Source: Exophiala sp. HKRS030 | Taxonomy: Eukaryota; Ascomycota; Eurotiomycetes; Chaetothyriales; Herpotrichiellaceae | Direction: 5' to 3' | Assembly: GCA_023897205.1 (NCBI GenBank) | Contig: JAHWDD010000049.1 | Coordinates: 9,519-24,049 of the forward strand | DNA length: 14,531 nucleotides | Shown: in pieces, positions 7,944-14,531 of the stretch | How the letters are laid out: each line of letters opens with the position of its first letter | How positions within the stretch are numbered: the first letter of the stretch is position 1 | Notes under the pieces: model-generated | What the model saw: only the letters and a program-made list of their open reading frames with translations | What the model was told of the DNA's origin: nothing | Databases searched by the model: none | Translations under genes and position numbers: made by a program

Positions 7944-8496
7944 GGAATGCAGAGCGCTTCTTTGTCTTGGTCATACATGCTCACTCAGCAGAGACAAGTC
8001 GTTTGCATTGGGACAAGCACCTTAATTGCAGTACCAGCAGCACAACTTTAGCTAGGACCGTGAATCATTGTGTAAGAAAATTAATCACTGGCTCCATTAG
8101 CCCCGGAGATCAGAAGGTACGTATTCCTGTAATATGGGGCATAATATGCATACCCTTGAAAACATTGCGCTACAAGGCAGGCTAAGAAACACTCTCAGTG
8201 CGTTATCGAGACGGTCATGTCTCAGTCTGCGCTTCCAAGGACACTGCGACCCGTCAACATAGGTCGCATAATGGCCTGCTACCTCTCTCTTCTTGACATA
8301 AATCTGCAACATGAAGCCAGGATGCGATGGCATTGCATCGATAGTCTTCAACAAGGGTCTGCGCTGGTCGTTCCGAGGTACCTGCGATCTTGATCAAGGG
8401 ACGCGCAAAAGTAGCCGAAACGTCGAGCGCGAAGCCGAGCTTTGTTAGCAAATATAAGGTCGTCAGCATTCCCCAGCAGACTTTGATTCTATACCT
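7944..8496. other. Intergenic stretch upstream of the small two-exon gene
   Basis: About 550 bp with no supported coding frame. The minus-strand ORFs at 8097-8354 and 8254-8499 and the plus-strand ORF at 7940-8185 have no family features or splice partners. The right end includes the likely promoter of the gene starting at 8559. Confidence 0.4.
8453..8458 (+). promoter_or_regulatory. Possible TATA box of the gene at 8559
   Basis: TATAAG lies about 105 bp upstream of the ATG at 8559, a plausible distance for a fungal promoter with a short leader. Support is position and sequence only. Confidence 0.3.
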
Positions 8497-8530
8497 CAAT
8501 CGATCAATCGATCTATCGATCTATCAATCA
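8497..8530 (+). repeat. ATC(A/G/T) tetranucleotide microsatellite in the 5' leader
   Basis: A run of about eight 4-bp units (ATCA, ATCG, ATCT) occupies the space between the putative TATA box and the ATG at 8559, so it is probably transcribed as leader. It contains several self-complementary ATCGAT sites. Length variation between strains would be expected. Confidence 0.75.
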
Positions 8531-8558
8531 ACTCCTAACGAGAAAGCTCGTCTTCACC

Positions 8559-9009
8559 ATGTCGGCAAGTCAAAACAACAACGGAGGACCTTCTCCTCCT
8601 CGGGAACAACCGAAGAAGGAAGATGATCAAGCAGCGTCTGCCACCTCAGCCGTCAATACTGGAACTGGACATCAGAACAATGCTGCCTCCAACACGAACG
8701 GGATCGCCGATGAGGTAAGCAGAACCTTTCATCTCTGCCTGATATCAGCCTCGTTTCATACTCCTGTTTCCTCGACCTGCCACGGCCCGCAAGCCATTTA
8801 TCGTCAATGCTATTACTGTCAATGTTATTCTCTGTCGATAATACTGCATCATTAAACTCAGGAGGTCCAGTACTGAACATTGTCTAAAGTCCCAGGTAAC
8901 TTTTACTCAGGAAGACATTGATAAGGCTGAAGAACTAGACTTTAATGAAGATAATGCGTTGCAACTCGAAAGCCTCCTGAGACCGAATGGTGGAAACAGC
9001 GGTAACTAG
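8559..9009 (+). CDS. Small disordered/acidic protein, two exons, 89 aa
   Basis: The ATG at 8559 has a good fungal context (TTCACCATGTC). Exon 1 (8559-8714, 52 codons) is low-complexity and polar, rich in N, S, P, E and K (MSASQNNNGGPSPPREQPKK), typical of disorder. A GTAAGC donor follows directly. The intron is best ended at 8895 (GTCTAAAGTCCCAG), 181 nt long, and exon 2 (8896-9009) reads VTFTQEDIDKAEELDFNEDN then LESLLRP and stops at TAG. Both junctions are in phase 0. The C-terminal part is an acidic predicted helix, probably the only ordered segment. Without splicing, exon 1 runs into a low-quality Cys/His tail. No known family is recognised. Partner-binding or regulatory roles are possible, but nothing in the sequence proves them. 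Confidence 0.6.
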
Positions 9010-9512
9010 GTTGCGCATCCCCGTCTCGTCAAAGGAGCTGCTTGAAATCAACGGAGACTGTCTAGTGACTGGAGTATCGAATTGCATGCATATCTCAGAG
9101 ATTTAGGAGGCGTGTCAGACGCGTGTCAGACTCTGTGCACCGATATACCATCTGTGGTTTGCAATTACAACAGACTGTGCAGAGATCTCTTGGGATGACA
9201 ACATATGTAAATCTCGTCAACATTCATTCAAGGGAGGCAGGACCTATCGCGGAATGGACAGTTTGTGCTGGCATATGGCACGACAACCAAACCTGGAATC
9301 ACTTCTCAAAGCAGCAAGTTATTCTCCCTATTGGGAGTTGTCCCTCCTCGATGAATGCGCTGCTTGAGCATAGCCAATCACGGTCAAGTGGGCAATGTGT
9401 GACGTGTCCGTAAAATCGGCTCCATTCACAAAACCACGCCTTTCGTGGTCATTTGACTACTGTTTCATTCCTTGGACGTGTACCCTTCCAATCTTGACAC
9501 CCAGGCTTGGAC
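9010..9512. other. Intergenic stretch with promoter of the gene at 9594
   Basis: About 500 bp. An 11-bp direct duplication (GCGTGTCAGAC) occurs around 9110-9131. The ORF at 9123-9413 (+) lacks any support. Otherwise only the promoter of the next gene is expected here. Confidence 0.4.
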
Positions 9513-9519
9513 TATAAAA
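9513..9519 (+). promoter_or_regulatory. TATA box of the gene at 9594
   Basis: TATAAAA in the context GGACTATAAAACGACG lies 75 bp upstream of the first good ATG (9594). Spacing and sequence match a core TATA promoter and support 9594 as the start. Confidence 0.5.
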
Positions 9520-9593
9520 CGACGACCCTTTCAGTGTCCATCTAGAGTAAAGCTGACGCCTTGACTTTCTCTACTCCTTTCCGCGTTGAAGAC

Positions 9594-10287
9594 ATGCCAA
9601 TTATTCGAGGTACCCAGGCACTGAGGGAAATTGCTGAAAAAGTGGTCCTGCTCACCAAAGACCTGGTCCGAGCACGCGATTCTGAAGGGAATCTGCAATA
9701 CTGGTGGGAGTTTAGGTCGCTTAAATGGGAGACAGACTACCCGGAGGCGGCTTTATTCTGTCGACGCTACTACGAAGATGATGTACGATGAGAACGACTC
9801 CCTCGTAGGGTGAAATTTACTAACCATTCGTAAGCACTCAATTATCTGCAATTACTATCGAAAAGAGCATGGAATTTCTCTGCGTTTGACCAATATGAAG
9901 TTAATTTACAGCGCTCGAGGATTCAAACCAGGGGAAAACCAAGTGCTCGTTGCCAAGGTTATTCCCCATCCATCTGCCAAGGGGCAAGTTGTTGGTGGTA
10001 TAGAACCCCCCCAGCAAGCAGCTGGCGGTGAGGCAATCCCTGGGCAAGTTGTTGATGGTGAAGAAATATCTCTCCACAAAAAGCTGACCGAGCCGCTCGA
10101 GGCCGCAATCTGTCGGATCTCGGACGTCGGCCTCAATCCTCGTTTCGAGCCTTTTGACTTGCAGCCGGGTGATACTCTGGCCATGTATGGACCTGAGCGT
10201 GTGATCATGAAGAAGGGTATTATAGGTGCGATGTGCTTCGAGTATGAGGTGGATTCAGATACAACGTCGTTGCCTTCGACCGCTTAA
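9594..10287 (+). CDS. Orphan two-exon gene, about 190-203 codons, with a possible in-frame TGA
   Basis: From ATG 9594 the first frame reads MPIIRGTQALREIAEKVVLL then a W-rich part (QYWWEFRSLKWETDYPEAA) and YYEDDVR, and hits TGA at 9789-9791. The second frame (to TAA 10285-10287) reads ARGFKPGENQVLVAKVIPHP, a duplicated GQVV segment, and PFDLQPGDTLAMYGPERVIM. Two models join them. Model A uses the strongest splice signals, GTAAGC at 9830 and TTTACAG at 9911 (82 nt). It is perfectly in frame but keeps the TGA, in a context where CGA (Arg) would continue VRRERLPRR. Model B uses a weaker GTACGA donor at 9783 and AAG at 9900 and avoids the stop (191 aa). So the gene is either intact with a weak intron or recently broken by one C-to-T change. 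The family is not recognised, and no signal peptide or membrane segment is present. It converges with the minus-strand gene ending at 10351, 63 bp away. Confidence 0.5.
9982..10059 (+). repeat. Two copies of an 18-bp coding repeat 60 bp apart
   Basis: GGGCAAGTTGTTGGTGGT at 9982 and GGGCAAGTTGTTGATGGT at 10042 differ at one base. The 60-bp spacing gives a 20-residue period in the protein (GQVVGGIEPP... and GQVVDGEEIS...). It lies in a Gly/Pro/Gln-rich linker between two better-ordered parts of the orphan protein and probably arose by tandem duplication. Confidence 0.7.
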
Positions 10288-10350
10288 TGGGCCTGCAGAG
10301 CGTGCAGGCGCTTGAAGACGGCGTGGAACCACCATTGTCGGCTCATCCTA

Positions 10351-12372
10351 TCATAGAGATTCGAAGCTGTCTGGAAGCGGCAATGAATAACCACTGAAGT
10401 TCAAGTCTTCCGAATAGTCGATCCAGGCATCCCAACGAGAAATGATGTATGTGGAATCGGCATCTCCATTCTCATCGTGCCGTTCCCAGAGTTGATCTTG
10501 CCCTGGCGGGTCAAAATCGACCTCATTTGGTAGCTCGGGTAGGGTAGTGTTGTCGACTGCATATCGGCCGGAAGGGACACTGGACGATCCTCCATTGTCA
10601 TTTTGAAGCAGAGACATGTCCAAGCTTCTGTGTTCATGTTCAAAGTCCCTCAGAATCCCAGGGACGTCATTTCCGCGGCAGGATTCATGCCCCATGAGGT
10701 CCTGCGCGGTCGACCCAAGTCCATGTAGATCACCAGCATGATGCCCTGAATGGCGTTCTCCACAATCAGCGAATGCATTTGGTGCAAAGGGTCTGAGTTC
10801 ATGTGGAATAAGGTTGTCCGCGGTAGGTTGGTCGTTGGTAAACTCGTCTGCACCGTCCCTACCGGGAGTCAGGGCTTGAGAAAAACTTGACTCGGGGTTA
10901 ACGTGTTCAATGTCTGCGGCGATGTCTCTGCAGGCACCTTCCACACGACACCATTTAGACCGCCGCTCCTCAGGCTCAGAATCACTGGCGTCATAACCAC
11001 TGGGTATTTCAGTAGGGGCGCTCACAGACGCATCTGTCTCACGTTAGTGCTTAGTGTTGGAAGATGAGGAGTGACAGACCGTCCATCTGTTCTTCCGCCT
11101 CGGCCTCTCCACCGGGGACATTAGGAGACTCAGCCCGCTCTGTTGGGAGTGGAGCTTCAATCTGAGGGGCTTCCTCCTCTTGTGAAGGTAACGATTTCCC
11201 TGACGAGTGCTTTTTCCATTCAGCTTCGAGGAAGGAGTATGGATATGTCTGCTCAGGCATGGAATGTCCGTTCCGAAGGTCAATTAGGACGGTCTTCAGT
11301 GGTATCCGACCGAGTTCTGGAATTTCAAGGAGGCGGCAGGCCTCTTTGTGACTAGACCAACAATGATCATCAGCGTAAGGATCTCACAAGGACCTCATCA
11401 GGAAATAAGCGGAAATATACACCTCACATCGGGCAGGAAATGGCTGATCCAGACCGTCGGGCAAGGTATTCTTTGGGCTTGCGGAAGGGCACTCAATTCC
11501 GATTTACACAATTCCTCAGCAACCTGGCGACAGAACTCGACTTTTTCGGGTCCGGAGATGCGTCCGGCATGGTAAAAATAGAATCCTTTCTCTATCTTCT
11601 TTAGCTCAGAGCGATCACTGGGGGTCGGTTCAAGGATATTACCGGCTGCAGCACATAACATCATCAGACCAGGGATGCCTTTCAACTGAATCATCCTGTT
11701 GACGATTCGATGTAGGACTTGAACTCCATCAGCGCGATGGTCCAATCGTTTGTTTGCTGGTTGTAGGCCCATTTTATGCTGGCAGAGGCTGAAGCATCCA
11801 GCGAAATACCAACTTAGCCACTTGGTCCTACGGACGCCATCATGAAGCTCAATAAACCCTCCTTCCAATGTCTTCAAAATTGTCTCGGAGATATTCTGAC
11901 CTTTTTGATCGTCCCCCAGACGCATGGCATCGATGCGCATGATCACGTTTTCAATGGGATCCTCTTGCAATGTATCCTGGTAAGATGTGTCTGTTGGATC
12001 CTCTTGCGATGTATCCTGGTAAGATGTGTCTGTTGGCTCCTCTTGCGATCCATCCGGGTGAGATGGGTCTATTGGCACCTTCGTTCTTTTCCTCTTTGCG
12101 GTTTTGCCTTTCTTTATTTTCGTTATTTGATCTTGTCCACTTTGGAACTTCTTGAGAATAGTATCTGTAAGTTTGACACGACTAGGACCAGCTCCTCTGT
12201 TGTTGTTGTTGAAGTGGCCATCTGTGGCAGTCAACGGGAGCGCACCTCCAGCAAGTTGCGAGCTATGAGAGTTCTGGTGCCGAGTTCCAACTTCGAGGTT
12301 GGCGGATGCTAGGCCATGGGTGGCGACTGGAGTAGGACAATCAGATTCTGTGGCCTCCTCCGCTCTCGACAT
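10351..12372 (-). CDS. Three-exon orphan protein, about 634 aa, with a 13-residue tandem repeat
   Basis: Exon 1 is 12372-11423. Intron 1 is 11422-11352 (GTGTAT...TCTAG, 71 nt), exon 2 is 11351-11080, intron 2 is 11079-11034 (GTCTGT...GCACTAACG...ACAG, 46 nt, with a perfect CTAAC branch site), and exon 3 is 11033-10351. The joined frame is 1905 nt and stays open through all three exons. Residues 1-90 are polar and disordered with a Lys-rich, nuclear-signal-like stretch (KIKKGKTAKRKRTK). Three 13-residue repeats follow (PTDTSYQDTSQED type). A helical core in exons 1-2 reads GGFIELHDGVRRTKWLSWYF, MIQLKGIPGLMMLCAAAGNI, FYFYHAGRISGPEKVEFCRQ and LLEIPELGRIPLKTVLIDLR. Exon 3 is acidic and low-complexity (SGYDASDSEPEERRSKW...). 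I recognise no family. Basic then ordered then acidic parts would fit a nuclear or chromatin-associated protein, but that is inference. The GTCTGT donor of intron 2 is weak. Confidence 0.65.
11957..12073 (-). repeat. Three tandem 39-bp units inside the three-exon orphan gene
   Basis: Units at 11957-11995, 11996-12034 and 12035-12073. The first two differ at one base and the third has diverged more. Each encodes 13 residues (PTDTSYQDTLQED, PTDTSYQDTSQED, PIDPSHPDGSQEE in protein order reversed). Unit length keeps frame, so copy number can vary without breaking the protein. The newest duplication is at the C-terminal side of the repeat. Confidence 0.9.
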
Positions 12373-12484
12373 ATAATGTGTTTTCTTCTCTAAGCAAGTC
12401 TTCGACGGATCTGACGGAGGAGGGAATTTTGTTCTGCTATTTCCCGTCAGCCCAAGAAAAGAATGTCTTCACGGAGCGTCCACC

Positions 12485-12889
12485 CTACCAGCCATCATCG
12501 AACTTGCGCTGGACAGGTCGAATATAAGTGTCGTAGACTTCCTGAATCTTCACCTTGAAGTAGTCATTGGCATGACTATCGTGATCAACAGTGGTGCAGC
12601 AAAGCTGATATTCAACGATAACATTGAAGCAAGGGTACGACACTTGGTTGAATGGGCGCACCACCACATCAACAAAGGCATAATGGCCCTCATAAGGTGG
12701 ACAGAAGCGATAGCGGGTTGTCTTCGTCACTGAGACATCGAACAACTGTTGCTGTGCTCTTGTAATCAATTCAGGCAATCGTTCGACCTCGTCGTCTGGG
12801 ATGTACTTTACGACCTCTCCAAACGATTCATTCATGGTGTTTGTAGCTTTGATAGGCTCCCCTACGGCAGGACAGAATAGTCTTGTCAT
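12485..12889 (-). CDS. Orphan ORF of 134 aa
   Basis: An uninterrupted frame from ATG 12889 to TAG 12487-12485, well-composed throughout: FCPAVGEPIKATNTMNESFG, EVVKYIPDDEVERLPELITR, then an aromatic-rich part (GHYAFVDVVVRPFNQVSYPC, VIVEYQLCC) and HANDYFKVKIQEVYDTYIRP. The alternation of beta-like segments around two conserved-looking Cys pairs suggests a compact alpha/beta domain, but I recognise no family. The frame is open upstream of the ATG to a TGA near 12940, so a 5' exon joined at CTCGGCAG (about 12911) is possible. A second Met at residue 19 could be the start. It ends 112 bp before the start of the three-exon orphan gene on the same strand. No splice pair joins the two in frame, so they are treated as separate. 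Confidence 0.55.
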   Translation of the reverse strand: MTRLFCPAVGEPIKATNTMNESFGEVVKYIPDDEVERLPELITRAQQQLFDVSVTKTTRYRFCPPYEGHYAFVDVVVRPFNQVSYPCFNVIVEYQLCCTTVDHDSHANDYFKVKIQEVYDTYIRPVQRKFDDGW

Positions 12890-13471
12890 ATTACATAGTC
12901 GGGCAGCAAGTACTCTGCCGAGACCGCATGATCACGGGCCAAAATCGACTGTGCTTGAGGGCTCAGAGGGTCACAGCATTGACTCCTGCGTCGGTTCGGG
13001 CAGTTTACACTCGAGGATTGGTCCCACTTTTGGTGTGGTTTTTGAAAAGAACACAAAAAGTGGAGATCTCGTTTACGGAAGCACAACTGACTAGGTTGGT
13101 TGACCTATTCTCAACCAGGGTTGGAGCTAATGCGACCTCAAAGGTCGTCTACCTAGCCACTTCGTCATAAGGTCAAGCAAAGCAGGGCGGGCGCTCGGCA
13201 TATCGAGTCGAGCGACCTGAGGCCCTTCCCCTTCTGATTTCCTGAGCGCGAGTTAGGTCGGGTGGTCCCTGTCCTGTCTCGTAGAACGGAGATGCACTTG
13301 CAAAGAAGCCCTTCCTTGTCACCATCAGAGTGCGCAGGCGAGATGTGAGATCAAGAAATTTATAAACATCGAGAATCTTGAGCTCCTGAATTATGATTCC
13401 AACATCAGGTCCGCTGTGGAGACAACGAGTTGAGCGCTTCGACTCTACACGTTCAGCAGCACGTCCAGAAG
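12890..13471. other. Intergenic stretch with small inverted repeats
   Basis: About 580 bp between divergently transcribed genes. A 7-bp perfect inverted repeat TGGTTGA/TCAACCA with a 7-nt loop lies at 13097-13117, and GACCT/AGGTC with a 3-nt loop at 13134-13146. ORFs at 12883-13170 (+), 12886-13086 (-) and 13173-13745 (-) have no splice or family support. The last runs antisense through the membrane protein gene. Confidence 0.4.
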
Positions 13472-13569
13472 ATAAAAGCCCCTTCTCCTGCATGTCCACC
13501 CGTTGCCTGGTTGCCTTTTTTCCTCTGTTCTGTTCATTCGTTCTGTCGCTCACCCACAGCTCAAGTATC
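13472..13569 (+). promoter_or_regulatory. Core promoter and CT-rich leader of the membrane protein gene
   Basis: ATAAAAG at 13472-13478 lies 98 bp before the ATG at 13570. A pyrimidine-rich tract (TTGCCTTTTTTCCTCTGTTC, about 13509-13530) follows. CT-rich tracts downstream of a TATA-like element are common near fungal transcription starts. Support is by pattern only. Confidence 0.35.
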
Positions 13570-14500
13570 ATGACAGCTCCGACGAAAGATCCCGCGTGGC
13601 TTTGCAGCGTGGTCAACGTATTTGTCACCATACCGTTTCTCGTGGCAGCTAGCACCAAGTTGCAGCTGAAGCGCGCCGCCCCTATCCTTTGTTTTTTGAA
13701 TGCCTCTTGCCAAACACTTGTTGGCATTGCCCTCACCATCATCATCCCTCAGGCTCCGCCCCACGCTGTTCACATTGTTGCGCGCGTGTGTCTTTTTTCC
13801 CTTTATTTTCTGGATGTGAGTGCATTTCCCTCCACCGTTGGACAACAGTCTGACAGATTATACAGGCTGCTGAGGCATACGCTTACCTGGAGTGTGACCT
13901 TTCAAGTTTCTGTATCACGTACGACTGGACAACAGTCCGAGGCGTGACAATTTTTTTATCCTTCATCGCTTTCAGCCTGCTCACATCCTCGTTGGTCTTG
14001 TCATTAGTGTTGTGAGGGTTCCTCTTCAATGACTTACTCGAATGGCACTAACAAACCGCCCACACAGACAGGCTACATTTATTAGCCCACTGCTCTTCAC
14101 CCTTTCCATCTCTCTTTGTTGTCTTTTTCGGAGTGGTTGGGCCGGGACATTATTGTCAATTACAAGACGAGAACGACGTTACGTTCGCCTCATGTTGTCC
14201 TATGATTTAAGTCGGTCGATCTTTTTGACCGTCTTAGCTTTTATCGTCTTTGGGCTACAACAGAGATTCAATCAACAGGAGACATTGTGCCGCACGGTCA
14301 GTCAGATCTTCAAGACACCACTCCCTTGCTCACTTATAAAGATTCAACTCTTAGCTAGCAATAGCTTACTAGGAGCGTCCGGGATCTTCAAGTTACTGCG
14401 GCTCAATAAAGACCCAATTGGCAACGTGTCGTTTGTTAGGCCCAGCCCCAGCCCCAGCCGCGAACAGATTCTGGGGGAGTACAGCACAAGGTCTAATTAA
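13570..14500 (+). CDS. Polytopic membrane protein, three exons, about 274 aa
   Basis: Exon 1 is 13570-13815. Intron 1 is 13816-13865 (GTGAGT...TCTGACAG...TACAG, 50 nt, excellent signals). Exon 2 is 13866-14011. Intron 2 is 14012-14067 (GTGAGG...CACTAACA...CACAG, 56 nt, perfect branch site). Exon 3 is 14068-14500, ending in TAA. The total is 825 nt, in frame. Likely membrane segments are at residues 11-29, 37-60, 67-90, 106-131, 134-151 and 181-195, with a basic loop between the last two (RRERRYVRLMLSYDLSR) and a polar tail with P-S repeats. If intron 2 is not removed, the frame stops at 14015 and gives a 131-aa four-segment protein. The lack of a loop between segments four and five leaves some doubt, but the splice signals of intron 2 are strong. 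No family is recognised. A transporter or receptor-like role cannot be decided. Confidence 0.65.
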
Positions 14501-14531
14501 GTGACGACATTTGCTGCAATGGACGACCCAA

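Noticed and set aside
11842..12312. Plus-strand ORF of 156 codons with Cys/Val/Leu repeats, looks membrane-like
   Set aside because: Its repeats are the antisense of the 39-bp repeat in the three-exon gene, whose frame continues through two introns.
12883..13170. Plus-strand ORF of 95 codons
   Set aside because: Overlaps the start of the better-composed minus-strand ORF 12485-12889, and has no splice partner, promoter or recognisable segment.
13173..13745. Minus-strand ORF of 190 codons
   Set aside because: It runs antisense through the spliced membrane protein gene, which has excellent intron signals and membrane segments. The remaining part, 13173-13400, has no support of its own.
1..14531. 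Large mobile element, tRNA genes or CRISPR array
   Set aside because: No transposase, reverse transcriptase, tyrosine recombinase, terminal inverted repeat, spacer-repeat structure or tRNA-like fold could be found by eye. The tandem arrays have no unique spacers.

Overview
The window looks like nuclear DNA of a filamentous ascomycete (Pezizomycotina). Genes are broken by short GT-AG introns (about 44-180 nt), several with CTGAC or CTAAC branch sites. Two kinase families expanded in such fungi (FunK1 and a fungal kinase-like family with HGD and DFD motifs) sit side by side, and a small Cys-rich protein of a type I associate with ascomycetes follows. There are no rRNA, tRNA, CRISPR or bacterial operon signals. 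Gene density is low, many genes are orphan-like, and at least two are clearly decayed, so this reads as accessory (subtelomeric or lineage-specific) sequence rather than a conserved core block. That reading is an inference.

Left part (1-4946): an open frame entering from the left edge (2-304, +), then a FunK1 kinase pseudogene (508-2617, -). The pseudogene keeps the family's N- and C-terminal parts but has an in-frame TGA, a 1-nt frameshift and a deletion that removes the catalytic core. After a blank 840 bp comes an intact 317-aa kinase-like gene (3460-4413, -), then a 68-aa Cys/His-rich protein (4740-4946, -).

Middle part (5304-7926): a block bounded by two minisatellites. Both are built of 12-bp units which, read in opposite directions, encode a (M/I/V)-x-x-G tetrapeptide repeat. 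Between them lie a two-exon orphan gene (5528-6546, +) and a second degraded gene on the minus strand (about 6574-7113).

Right part (8559-14500): a small two-exon gene for a disordered/acidic protein (8559-9009, +); a TATA-box gene whose best intron model contains an in-frame TGA (9594-10287, +); a convergent three-exon orphan gene of about 634 codons with a 13-residue tandem repeat (10351-12372, -); a 134-aa orphan ORF 112 bp upstream of it (12485-12889, -); and a multi-exon membrane protein gene (13570-14500, +).

No single pathway links these genes. The most unusual signals are the kinase that has lost its catalytic core, the inverted pair of related coding minisatellites around an orphan gene, and the three-exon orphan protein. 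Gene models were built by eye from splice signals and frame continuity. No searches were run.
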